DNA of 64,000 nt, from IMG/VR virus record IMGVR_UViG_3300044697_000009, positions 1 through 64,000 of that record. One strand, written 5' to 3'. The notes under the pieces were generated by a model. The model did no database searches and was not told the origin of the DNA. It worked only from the letters and a program-made list of their open reading frames with translations. Source of the DNA: a virus. The position numbers and the translations under genes were made by a program. Each line of letters begins with the position of its first letter. Within the stretch, counting starts at the first letter, position 1. Positions 52,819 through 59,877 of the stretch are shown here, piece by piece.

Positions 52819-52831
52819 TATAGTTATTAAA
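52819..52831 (-). promoter_or_regulatory. Late-promoter motif copy at the GIY-YIG-like gene
   Basis: Minus strand reads TTTAATAACTATA followed by TA; it ends only about 6 bp before the ATG at 52812. The message would be nearly leaderless unless translation starts at 52785. Confidence 0.55.
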
Positions 52832-53057
52832 TAGAGGTGGTTATATCACCTCGATACGGGAATTTCCATGTAATGAAATCAAGGACTTAGTATGTTACTA
52901 TAGTAGTATTTTTAAAGAAATACATAAGAAATTGGACTTAATGTACCTAAAACATACATTTTTAGTGTTAGAATTATGTTACTATAGTGAAATCCTGTAA
53001 GTGGTTGTATTGACTATAGTTATAACTCTTACCCCTCAGAGACTACCTACCCCCACC

Positions 53058-53073
53058 TGGCATAATCCTTGCA
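53058..53073 (+). promoter_or_regulatory. Candidate sigma54-type promoter
   Basis: TGGCATAATCCTTGCA fits the -24/-12 consensus TGGCAYRNNNNTTGCW at every fixed position, with the required GG-N10-GC spacing. It points rightward towards the gene at 53537, some 460 bp away. It is a sequence match only; presence of RpoN in the host is unknown. Confidence 0.4.
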
Positions 53074-53419
53074 ATAATAGCAATCCCTATACCATATACG
53101 CTATACAATCCCCGACTATTATAATGATAGATACAAAATAATAACATATTGATAATACTATAGTAACACGAAGGTTGTATGTGTTATATACAGTTATAGT
53201 AATTCCCTAATAGTTGTAGATGTACAGAATATGTACTACAGAACGTATACAATCAGATCTAATACGTTTGGGGATGGTTTGGTATGGGATTTGTAACGAG
53301 AAGTGGGTGAGAGATGGAGTTGAGACGAATGTTTAATCTACCCTTCCCTTTACCCTTTGACCTAGACCAGAACGTAGGCAGACATTCCCCTCTTCTTACC
53401 CTTTGCTTGAACTACTGTC

Positions 53420-53448
53420 TTGACTCCGTCTCTCTTTTCTTGTATATT
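53420..53448 (+). promoter_or_regulatory. Sigma70-type promoter of the right-arm small-gene operon
   Basis: TTGACT at 53420-53425, 17-bp spacer, TATATT at 53443-53448, preceded by TG (extended -10). A start near 53455 gives a leader of about 80 nt containing a GTTACTATAG-type repeat before AAAGGA and the ATG at 53537. Confidence 0.7.
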
Positions 53449-53536
53449 AGTTATATATTGATTCGTTGATAATGAAACTAAAGTTTTTAAAACATATACC
53501 GATATAGTAACAGAACGTTAGTGAAAGGATTTGAAT

Positions 53537-53773
53537 ATGAATACGAAAACAGGTACGATAGTACAGTTATTCCCTAAACCGAAGTATTCCAGCTATAGAA
53601 CGTATTTGAACTCATTGAACGTTGAAGTAGAGCAGGAACGGTCGGGAACTACCAATACCGATATACCTCAACCAGAAGGTTATATCCTAAATATTGACGT
53701 TGAAGAACCTAAATGCGAAGCCTGTAAGCTCTATCTATCGAAATGTTATTGTTTAGGGGGAGATGCATCATGA
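53537..53773 (+). CDS. Hypothetical protein with C-terminal cysteines
   Basis: 78 residues from the ATG at 53537 with GAAAGGA upstream. C-terminal CEACKLYLSKCYC has Cys pairs of a possible zinc site. First gene of a coupled run. Unrecognised. Confidence 0.5.
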   Translation: MNTKTGTIVQLFPKPKYSSYRTYLNSLNVEVEQERSGTTNTDIPQPEGYILNIDVEEPKCEACKLYLSKCYCLGGDAS

Positions 53774-53961
53774 TTCCAGTATATACGATTACCCATAAAA
53801 CGACCTCACTAACTCATGGAAAAATCTATGTCTATCAAAACCATAAGCTTATATTCGTTAAGACTTGGACTAATCCAAAGACAATTGACTTGATTAAATC
53901 TGAAATCCGTAGTATTATACAGAATAGATACGGAAATGTTATAGAATTGAGGACTGCATGA
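53770..53961 (+). CDS. Hypothetical small beta-rich protein
   Basis: 63 residues, ATGA overlap on both ends. Beta-rich TTSLTHGKIYVYQNHKLIFV then helical. No family recognised. Confidence 0.5.
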   Translation: MIPVYTITHKTTSLTHGKIYVYQNHKLIFVKTWTNPKTIDLIKSEIRSIIQNRYGNVIELRTA

Positions 53962-54122
53962 CACCGTTTGAAGCATTATGGAGTCTAGGATTGTTAGGAC
54001 TAACGATATACGAAGGTTATGGAATGCCTAACGACCTAGATAAAATCTTTAAAATCTCAGTTGTAACGTTTTTATTTGGTATATACACGACGTTACGTAC
54101 GAAAGGAACACGCCATGACTAA
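53958..54122 (+). CDS. Small membrane protein
   Basis: 54 residues with two hydrophobic stretches (LWSLGLLGLTIY and VVTFLFGIYTTL). Coupled by ATGA to the upstream gene and overlapping the next start by 8 bp. Unrecognised. Confidence 0.5.
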   Translation: MTPFEALWSLGLLGLTIYEGYGMPNDLDKIFKISVVTFLFGIYTTLRTKGTRHD

Positions 54123-54966
54123 AGACCAAGTATTAAAGCGTATTAAGGGCAACGACCTACGTATTAAGTACAAACCTAGGAAACATACGTTTGAAGCAAG
54201 TAATCTCGTTATAGACGCGAATACAATGCAAGGTTGGTCATACGACTGGTATACAATCTTACATTACTTCGATAAAACGTTGGTGTTAAATACCTATCGT
54301 TATTCACATTCAACTATTAAACACGTATATAAAATCATGAGTCTTTTGGATACATTAGGTTTAAAATACGAATGTCTTGAAGCACCTCAAGGTCTCCAGG
54401 ATTTACATAGTTCAGTATTTTATAATATCAAAGAATTAGCTAAGTTTATCGTGAAACAGAAATATTCGAAAACGAAGATTTACGACTTTAACATTAAAGA
54501 ACAACGAAAACAGTTAAAACTACTGAATAAATTAGGTTTTCCCTATAGTAAAAAAGAATTAGAACTACAGATTGAGGTCGAAGAAAAGAAACGAGACCAA
54601 CGTTTGATTCAACAACGTGAATACCATAAGAAGCGTGCAGCTGAACTATCCGCAAAACGTAAAGAACGAGCTGAAATTTTAAAGAAATTCAAATCATCTA
54701 AGTACGTTCTTATGAGTCTTTGGAACAACCTTGTTACTGTAGTAACCCTTAATAAATTCTTAAGAACACATAATATTGATATTGAAAATTTTTCTAAATA
54801 TTACAATGTGAAAAAAAGTATTTTAGATACACTTGAGAACTACGATTTGTTGAACTCAGAAGCGATAACCTCGCTGAAAAAAGCACAGAATGCATACAAT
54901 GTAATGCAAAAGTTTAAACAGTCTCAAAACGATTATAACGCAGTATATAATGTCGAAGTTGTGTAA
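54115..54966 (+). CDS. Hypothetical protein with basic coiled coil
   Basis: 283 residues from the ATG at 54115. N-terminal domain with Tyr/Trp-rich SYDWYTILHYFDKTLVLNTY and a His/Ser segment HSTIKHVYKIMSLL; a middle Lys/Arg/Glu coiled coil (EEKKRDQRLIQQREYHKKRA); then a helical C-terminus. No recognised catalytic motif; possibly DNA- or RNA-binding. Confidence 0.55.
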   Translation: MTKDQVLKRIKGNDLRIKYKPRKHTFEASNLVIDANTMQGWSYDWYTILHYFDKTLVLNTYRYSHSTIKHVYKIMSLLDTLGLKYECLEAPQGLQDLHSSVFYNIKELAKFIVKQKYSKTKIYDFNIKEQRKQLKLLNKLGFPYSKKELELQIEVEEKKRDQRLIQQREYHKKRAAELSAKRKERAEILKKFKSSKYVLMSLWNNLVTVVTLNKFLRTHNIDIENFSKYYNVKKSILDTLENYDLLNSEAITSLKKAQNAYNVMQKFKQSQNDYNAVYNVEVV

Positions 54967-54989
54967 CTATTTAAAAAGGTAGGGAATTT

Positions 54990-55103
54990 ATGCGTAGTTT
55001 ATTTGTAGTATTGTTGACGCTGTTATTTACTGTAGTTGTATATAACTTTACGACTAACGTATTCACGACACAAAATGAAGTCTTGACAGTGATCACGAAA
55101 TAA
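54990..55103 (+). CDS. Membrane or exported microprotein
   Basis: 37 residues with AGGGA before the ATG: hydrophobic LFVVLLTLLFTVVVYNF, then a short polar tail. The stop overlaps the spacer of the tRNA-operon promoter. Either a single-pass membrane microprotein or a secreted peptide. Confidence 0.45.
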   Translation: MRSLFVVLLTLLFTVVVYNFTTNVFTTQNEVLTVITK

Positions 55104-55111
55104 TGTAGAAT
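55083..55111 (+). promoter_or_regulatory. Strong sigma70-type promoter for tRNA and MoxR operon
   Basis: TTGACA at 55083-55088 (perfect -35), 17-bp spacer, TAGAAT at 55106-55111. It would start transcription about 28 nt before the tRNA and continue into the MoxR gene. Confidence 0.8.
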
Positions 55112-55145
55112 AAATATTATAGAGTATTTTGTATTAGACGATACA

Positions 55146-55218
55146 AGTCCCGTAGCTCAATGGTTAGAGCAGGCTCTTTATAAGGGTCAGGTTGCTGGTT
55201 CGAGTCCAGCCGGGACTA
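55146..55218 (+). tRNA. tRNA-Ile (anticodon UAU)
   Basis: A 73-nt cloverleaf folds cleanly: acceptor AGTCCCG/CGGGACT, D-arm GCTC/GAGC, anticodon stem GGCTC/GGGTC with two G-U pairs and loop TTTATAA, T-arm GCTGG/CCAGC with TTCGAGT loop, discriminator A, CCA not encoded. Loop positions 34-36 are TAT, reading AUA isoleucine codons. Useful for an AT-rich phage in a host where AUA is read poorly. Transcribed from the promoter at 55083-55111, ahead of the MoxR gene. Confidence 0.93.
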
Positions 55219-55237
55219 TTAAACGAAAGGGTATGAT

Positions 55238-56242
55238 ATGAAACCAAGTGATTTAAGACAATTGATCGAAACACGTTTTAAAGCAGGTATTCGTAGACCA
55301 TTGCACGTCGAATCAAGTCCTGGATTAGGCAAGACTCAAATCCCTGCGCAGATCGCTAAAGACTTAGGTATTGGATTTATTGCAATTCATGCTCCGTTAC
55401 TTCAGCCTGAGGACTACGGGTTTCCTGTCATTAACCAAACGCGTGACGACGTTGATTTCGTTGTTAGTCGCACGAAATTCCCTATTGAGTCGTCCAAATG
55501 CCCTGAGACTGGTATTCTTTTAATTGACGAATTGTCGCAGGCAGATAATTCTGCTCAAAAAATCTTAGCGAATCTTATTCAAGAACGTGAAATCCACGGT
55601 CAACATTTAAAACCCGGGTGGATGATCATTACTACGGGTAATAGAACAACTGACAGAGCAGGTGCGAACCGTTTACTTTCACATCTAAAGAACCGTTTAA
55701 CGACAATTGAACTTGAACCGTCACTTGATGACTGGACTAACTGGGCATTATCAAACGACGTCAAGACTGAAGTCATCTCATTTATTAGGTTTCGCCCTGG
55801 ATTATTGTCAAGTTTTGACCCACAACAAGACGTAAACCCGACACCTAGGTCATGGACTGAAGGTGTATCTGCCGCATTCGGTATTGTCAACCCTGCTCAG
55901 GAATTCCAAGTCTTCAAAGGAGACGTAGGCGAAGGTCCTGCTGCTGAATTCTGCGCATTTCTTAAGATCTACCGTAACCTTCCAAATCCTGATCTCATCG
56001 TAATGAATCCAAAGACTGCCGAAGTCCCTAAAGACCCAGCAACGATGTATGCATTGACAGGTGCATTGAGTACAAGAGCGACGACTGAAAACTTCGTTCG
56101 TATTCTTGAGTACATGAAACGTTTGACACCTGAATTCACTGTATTGTTTGTACGTGATGCATTGCATAAAACTCCAGGAATTGCAAATACAAAAGAATTC
56201 ATTACGTGGGCAGCAGGCGACGGCGCTAAACTCTTAAGCTAA
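55238..56242 (+). CDS. MoxR-type AAA+ ATPase
   Basis: 334 residues with ACGAAAGG ahead of the ATG. Walker A SPGLGKT (27-33), Walker B LLIDEL (94-99), sensor-1 TTGNR (132-136) and a following NRLLSHLKNRL. MoxR ATPases act as chaperones that activate VWA-domain partners; the VWA-like protein is encoded 1.1 kb downstream with a helical protein in between. The three likely form one complex. The phage substrate is unknown. Confidence 0.88.
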   Translation: MKPSDLRQLIETRFKAGIRRPLHVESSPGLGKTQIPAQIAKDLGIGFIAIHAPLLQPEDYGFPVINQTRDDVDFVVSRTKFPIESSKCPETGILLIDELSQADNSAQKILANLIQEREIHGQHLKPGWMIITTGNRTTDRAGANRLLSHLKNRLTTIELEPSLDDWTNWALSNDVKTEVISFIRFRPGLLSSFDPQQDVNPTPRSWTEGVSAAFGIVNPAQEFQVFKGDVGEGPAAEFCAFLKIYRNLPNPDLIVMNPKTAEVPKDPATMYALTGALSTRATTENFVRILEYMKRLTPEFTVLFVRDALHKTPGIANTKEFITWAAGDGAKLLS

Positions 56243-56250
56243 GGTACTGT

Positions 56251-56334
56251 ATGGAATATTTAAGCTTGATTAATACTTATTTCGAGTTTATAATAGTTGT
56301 AGTCGTAGTCATCGTATTATGTTTTATTGATTAA
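56251..56334 (+). CDS. Membrane microprotein
   Basis: 27 residues, almost entirely one helix (FEFIIVVVVVIVLCFID), between the MoxR gene and its partner. GGTACTGT rather than a strong ribosome site precedes it. Short but with a clean hydrophobic pattern; could be real or a spacer. Confidence 0.35.
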   Translation: MEYLSLINTYFEFIIVVVVVIVLCFID

Positions 56335-56344
56335 CGAGGTATAT

Positions 56345-57178
56345 ATGCTTAATGAAAAAGCTGTATTAGTGAATCTTAAGATCTCCCAGTGGACTGGTCG
56401 GAAGTTTGATAAACGTGCAACGTCAACGGTCGTAACGACGCATAACACTGACGTACAGGCAGGTAACTATTCAAAGAAACTCTTACCCGGAGCAAAAGAA
56501 CTTGACGCAATACAGAATACGTCAGCTAACATACGTAGCTTTTTTTATCAACAAACGTTGCCTTGGTGTAACGAAGGCTCTAGAATCCTTGCTAGTTCAA
56601 ATTACCTAGGTTTCACTAACGCGATTCGTACCCATAAATCAGAATTCGAAACCGCTGTCAAGGAGTTTATTAAAAAATACCCAGAACTTAAGGACATGGC
56701 CAAGACTAAACTCGGTGATTTGTTCAACGACTACGAATACCCAGACGTTGCGACACTTCAAAACTCGTTTGGTTGCGAAGTTTCCTACATGCCGGTGCCT
56801 ACAGTTGGTGACTTCCGCGTTGAGTTAACGCCTGAAGAAAAACAGAACTTCGAAAAACAAATTAAACTTGCTGAGACTCAGGCATTAAACGACGTATGGC
56901 AACGTTTAAACTCGGTCGTATCAAAAGCAGTTGATAAACTAAAGTCTCCTGATGCCGTGTTTCGTGATTCACTAATTGAGAATATTCAAGATTTATGTAA
57001 CCTTTTGCCAAGACTTAATGTCACTGAAAACGAAAACGTTGAGAAAATGCGGCAAGACGTACAAAAAATTGTTGACAGCATTAGCGCTGAAGATTGTAGA
57101 AAAATCCCCGAAGTCCGTTCACATGCCGCCGAACGCCTTGATGAAGCAATGAAACGTATGTCTGGGTTTATTTCATGA
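56345..57178 (+). CDS. Helical MoxR/VWA partner protein (DUF3150-like)
   Basis: 277 residues from the ATG at 56345, preceded by ACGAGG. N-terminal LVNLKISQWTGRKFDKRAT and LPWCNEGSRILAS then helical C-terminal half (LNDVWQRLNSVVSKAV). This profile and the position between MoxR and VWA-like genes match DUF3150-type proteins found in phages and plasmids. It presumably links or regulates the ATPase and the VWA protein. Name by pattern and context only. Confidence 0.6.
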   Translation: MLNEKAVLVNLKISQWTGRKFDKRATSTVVTTHNTDVQAGNYSKKLLPGAKELDAIQNTSANIRSFFYQQTLPWCNEGSRILASSNYLGFTNAIRTHKSEFETAVKEFIKKYPELKDMAKTKLGDLFNDYEYPDVATLQNSFGCEVSYMPVPTVGDFRVELTPEEKQNFEKQIKLAETQALNDVWQRLNSVVSKAVDKLKSPDAVFRDSLIENIQDLCNLLPRLNVTENENVEKMRQDVQKIVDSISAEDCRKIPEVRSHAAERLDEAMKRMSGFIS

Positions 57179-57378
57179 AACCTTTGACTGAACTCGAATA
57201 CAAACTTTTAACGCCGGGCATGAAAGTTAAGTGTATTGATCATACACTTACAACGAGTCTTGAAAAATATAAAATCTATAAAGTAAAAACTATATGTTTT
57301 AATTGTATTGTTGTTGAAGAAACTCCGCATTTTTTACCGTTTGCTTATTCTAGATTTACGTTAGATTTAGGGGAATAA
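57175..57378 (+). CDS. Small SH3-like family protein, member 1
   Basis: 67 residues starting in the previous stop (ATGA). Family pattern: K-x-L-(T/L)-x-x-x-(x)-K-(L/F)-L-x-P-G-(M/V)-K-(V/L)-K-C-I, then K-I-Y-K-V, ending SRFTLDLGE. Eight related small genes are scattered through 57-64 kb. Likely a tiny beta-barrel binding module. Inserted between the MoxR partner and the VWA gene. Function unknown. Confidence 0.65.
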   Translation: MKPLTELEYKLLTPGMKVKCIDHTLTTSLEKYKIYKVKTICFNCIVVEETPHFLPFAYSRFTLDLGE

Positions 57379-57380
57379 CT

Positions 57381-58499
57381 ATGAACGAAAAGATTTCAAA
57401 AGCAAAAGCATTGCTGGTACTTGATCAACCGTTTTTCGCAAGTCTCCTTTTGACGATGCCGATTCATGAAGACAAAAAGATTACTACAATGGCAACAAAC
57501 GGCGATTGGATCAAGTTTAACCCAGAATTCGTTGATAAATTATCGATTCAAGAACTTATCTTTGTCCTAGCGCATGAAACAATGCACTGCGTTTTCCAGC
57601 ACATGCTTAGACGTGGGGATAAAAACCATAATAAATACAATATTGCGGGGGATTATGTCATTAACGATCATTTGATTCGCGAACATGTAGGCGAAATGCC
57701 TCATGGCGGACTTCATAACCCCCAGTTAGTACAAGAAGGCAATGGGACGACTGAAGGCGTTTATGCCTTATTACCTAAGGAAGACGAACAAAAAACAGCG
57801 GGCAACATGGGTCAAGGTGGAAGCATGGATGAAGTCGAGTCCGATGACTTGACCCAGGCAGAAGCAAATCAAAAGTCTGAAGAAATGCGAGTCAAGGTTA
57901 TTCAGGCAAAGAACGCGGCTAAGACGTGTGGCAAATTCTCAGCAGGCCTTGAGAGACTCGTTAATGATTTAACCCGCCCTAGAATTGACTGGAGAACAGT
58001 ATTGAGACGATTCTTAAGCGATCGGGCAAAAGTTGATCTGAGTTATGCAAAACCTAAGCGGCGTTTCATGGCCGACGACGTAAACCTGCCAAGTCTGTTA
58101 GGTGAGCAGTTAGGTGAAATCGTCATTGCAGTTGATTGTTCAGGCAGTATTGATGACAAACTTCTAAACGAGTTTGGTACTGAAATTTCAAGTATCAAAG
58201 AAGACACAAAACCAGTGAAAGTCCACGTAATTTATTTTGATTCTGAAGTCCTAAGGCATGATGAATTCTCAAGAGACGACGACCTTCGCATCAACGCATG
58301 CGGTGGCGGTGGGACGGCATTCTCACCCGTGTTTAGATATATCCAAAACAAAAACATTAGCCCTGTGGCATGTGTATTTTTGACTGATCTTCAGTGCAAT
58401 GACTTCGGTCAAACACCGAGTTACAATGTAATGTGGGCATCGACTGACAATGGCAATGCGCCGTTTGGTGAAATCTTATTATTGAAAGATGCCGCATGA
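57381..58499 (+). CDS. Metallopeptidase-like/VWA-like protein (DUF2201 type)
   Basis: 372 residues. An HExxH zinc-metallopeptidase motif HETMH at 65-69 is followed by a GDYVINDHLIREH helix, then a VWA-like domain with MIDAS residues DCSGS (252-256), T312 in GGGTAF and D336 in FLTDLQ. This two-domain layout is the DUF2201-type protein encoded next to MoxR ATPases. Family members bind metal and protein partners and may cleave or remodel substrates under ATPase control. Substrate unknown; family pattern is clear. Confidence 0.85.
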   Translation: MNEKISKAKALLVLDQPFFASLLLTMPIHEDKKITTMATNGDWIKFNPEFVDKLSIQELIFVLAHETMHCVFQHMLRRGDKNHNKYNIAGDYVINDHLIREHVGEMPHGGLHNPQLVQEGNGTTEGVYALLPKEDEQKTAGNMGQGGSMDEVESDDLTQAEANQKSEEMRVKVIQAKNAAKTCGKFSAGLERLVNDLTRPRIDWRTVLRRFLSDRAKVDLSYAKPKRRFMADDVNLPSLLGEQLGEIVIAVDCSGSIDDKLLNEFGTEISSIKEDTKPVKVHVIYFDSEVLRHDEFSRDDDLRINACGGGGTAFSPVFRYIQNKNISPVACVFLTDLQCNDFGQTPSYNVMWASTDNGNAPFGEILLLKDAA

Positions 58500-58705
58500 A
58501 ACCGTTAGATGAAATCTCTTTGAAGTTTTTAAAGCCCGGCACGAAACTTAAATGTATTAATGCCATATATGAATTGAGAAATGGAGAAATATACGAATTT
58601 ATGGAAATTTATTCCATTAACAATGGAAATATAACAATTAATTTAAAAAATGTTAAACATACTTATTTCATTAACCGTTTTACACTAGACTTGGGATGTG
58701 AATGA
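58496..58705 (+). CDS. Small SH3-like family protein, member 2
   Basis: 69 residues, ATGA overlap upstream and downstream. Pattern LKPGTKLKCI then GEIYEF, ending NRFTLDLGCE. Close in layout to the member at 57175. Lies between the VWA gene and the Ala-repeat gene. Confidence 0.65.
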   Translation: MKPLDEISLKFLKPGTKLKCINAIYELRNGEIYEFMEIYSINNGNITINLKNVKHTYFINRFTLDLGCE

Positions 58706-59349
58706 AAGCATTTAATAACAATACTTACATAAAACAAGAGATCGTGGGAAATCTAGTAAAATCAAGATTCACATCTCAAAACATTACACTACAAACGGAT
58801 TCATTACCGAAGTGGTTAGTCTTTTATTTAAATTGCCAACCTGATAAAAATAGAATTCTTGAAGTCATCAACGCTATAGAGCCGGGAATGGACTTAGATA
58901 ATATAAAGCAGTTATTCATGATTCATGTCCTTGAATTCTCACTACTTCAGTTCGATCATTCAAAAAATCTGAAAGTTAAAAAAGCGATTATACAAGTAAT
59001 AAATCTTTATAAACAAAACAATACTGACAAAAAAAAATGGAATGCCGCTCAATCCGCCGCTTATGCCGCCTCTAATGCTACTTATGCCGCTAATGCCATT
59101 AATGCCGCTTATGCCGCTAATGCCGCCTATGCCGCCTCTAATGCTACTTATGCCGCTAATGCCGCCGCCTATGCCGCCTCTAATGCTACTTATGCCGCTA
59201 ATGCCGCTAATGCCGCCGCCTATGCCGCCGCCTATGCCGCCGCTAATGCTACTTATGCCGCTTGTGCCGCCGCTTATGCCGCCGCTCAAAACAGGTTATT
59301 AGACTACTTAATTAAATTAATACAAGACTTAAAGGTAAATGCTGCATGA
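58702..59349 (+). CDS. Protein with alanine-rich tandem repeats
   Basis: 215 residues. N-terminal about 110 residues form a helical domain (EPGMDLDNIKQLFMIHVLEF). Then about 85 residues of repeats built from A-A-x-A-A and Y-A-A, such as NATYAANAA, ending in a helical C-terminus. The repeats resemble alanine-rich repeats of some phage proteins and Imm5-type immunity proteins. DNA repeats match, so copy-number slippage is likely. Function unknown. Confidence 0.6.
   Translation: MKAFNNNTYIKQEIVGNLVKSRFTSQNITLQTDSLPKWLVFYLNCQPDKNRILEVINAIEPGMDLDNIKQLFMIHVLEFSLLQFDHSKNLKVKKAIIQVINLYKQNNTDKKKWNAAQSAAYAASNATYAANAINAAYAANAAYAASNATYAANAAAYAASNATYAANAANAAAYAAAYAAANATYAACAAAYAAAQNRLLDYLIKLIQDLKVNAA
59041..59286 (+). 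repeat. Tandem repeats encoding Ala-rich segments
   Basis: About 245 bp made of interlocking TATGCCGC(C/T), TCTAATGCTACT and AATGCC units in 15-39 bp blocks, all in frame (the blocks differ by multiples of three). GC content is well above the surroundings. It is prone to slipped-strand or recombinational length change without frameshift. Confidence 0.8.
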
Positions 59350-59570
59350 CTCCTATAACTAAAGACATGCTCATATATTTACAACGTGGGACGAAGGTAA
59401 AAAGCCTTGAAAATAGAGGCCACAGGGAAATTGGATTAGTAAAAGATAAGATTTATACGATTAATAGAATTTATCCTACAGAAAGTTTAGATGGATATCT
59501 TTCATTACAAGAAGTTCCTAGTCCTATTTATTTATCAACTAGATTTACATTGGACTTAGAGGAAAAATGA
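59346..59570 (+). CDS. Small SH3-like family protein, member 3
   Basis: 74 residues with ATGA overlap. YLQRGTKVKSL then DKIYTINRIY and ending TRFTLDLEEK. The usual K-C-I cysteine is replaced by serine. Same family as members 1, 2 and 4-8. Confidence 0.65.
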   Translation: MTPITKDMLIYLQRGTKVKSLENRGHREIGLVKDKIYTINRIYPTESLDGYLSLQEVPSPIYLSTRFTLDLEEK

Positions 59571-59749
59571 AACTATTATTAATCCTAGTATTGACTTTTC
59601 TTATAAGTTGTGCTCAGCCCGTTGAATTTTCAACTATTACCCAACCTGTGATTCAATATTGTACCAAACAATGCCAAAACTACGGCAGAACGTTGGACTT
59701 CATAGTAATTTATCCAAATGATCAGGGCGATATGTGTCAATGTAATTAA
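59567..59749 (+). CDS. Small lipoprotein
   Basis: 60 residues. Signal peptide LLLILVLTFLISC with lipobox ISC (C15), then a short cysteine-rich mature part (YCTKQCQNYG ... MCQCN). Starts in the previous stop (ATGA). Predicted to be exported and lipid-anchored in the envelope; role unknown. Confidence 0.7.
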   Translation: MKLLLILVLTFLISCAQPVEFSTITQPVIQYCTKQCQNYGRTLDFIVIYPNDQGDMCQCN

Positions 59750-59763
59750 TCTAAATATTTTCT

Positions 59764-59792
59764 TTGACTTTCTAAAACTAATTCGATACAAC
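59764..59792 (+). promoter_or_regulatory. Sigma70-type promoter
   Basis: TTGACT at 59764-59769, 17-bp spacer, TACAAC at 59787-59792. The predicted start near 59799 opens a leader of about 80 nt with strong hairpins before the gene at 59878. Confidence 0.6.
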
Positions 59793-59798
59793 GTGTTC

Positions 59799-59877
59799 AG
59801 TGTCTGTCAGGTAGCTGATAGCTATTAAAGCTATTAGTGGGGGTGGGGTTGTTCCGTGACCCCCGACTAAGGAAAAT
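59799..59877 (+). promoter_or_regulatory. Structured 5' leader of the 59878 gene
   Basis: Two hairpins: a 9-bp stem CTGATAGCT/AGCTATTAG with 5-nt loop, then GGGGGT/ACCCCC with a loop containing GGGGT that can shift register to pair with the same ACCCC. The second ends four bases before AAGGA. Alternative pairing next to a ribosome site suggests translational control. Confidence 0.45.

Larger units (their letters stand above)
52621..53511. repeat. Dispersed GTTACTATAG repeats around the divergent control region
   Basis: At least eight copies of GTTACTATA(G): plus orientation at 52621, 52648, 52708, 52786, 52894 and 52978; minus orientation at 53158-53167 and 53502-53511. The copies at 52894 and 53158 extend to near-perfect palindromes of GTTACTATAGTAAC. 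Four overlap the GIY-YIG-like gene. Spacing is irregular (27-110 bp). They could be operator, origin or nuclease-recognition sites. Confidence 0.65.
52813..53536. other. Gene-free divergent intergenic region (possible origin/control region)
   Basis: About 720 bp with no convincing gene between the leftward and rightward operons. It holds a late-promoter copy at its left edge, a GAGGTG/CACCTC hairpin at 52834-52852, palindromic GTTACTATAG repeats, a sigma54-like site (53058), a purine/G-rich stretch (53260-53335) followed by a pyrimidine-rich stretch (53338-53440) and a sigma70-type promoter (53420). Strand asymmetry plus repeats suggest a replication origin, which is an inference. Confidence 0.5.

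Noticed and set aside
55600-56202. Leftward frames inside the MoxR gene
   Set aside because: Shadows of the ATPase coding frame without ribosome sites or recognisable products.
59041-59286. Possible CRISPR-like array
   Set aside because: Repeats are contiguous, short and in-frame coding without spacers of constant length.
58960-59302. Gly/Ser-rich leftward and Met/Pro/Leu-rich rightward frames over the alanine repeat
   Set aside because: They are shadows of the repeated codons in the Ala-repeat gene; extreme composition and no start signals.
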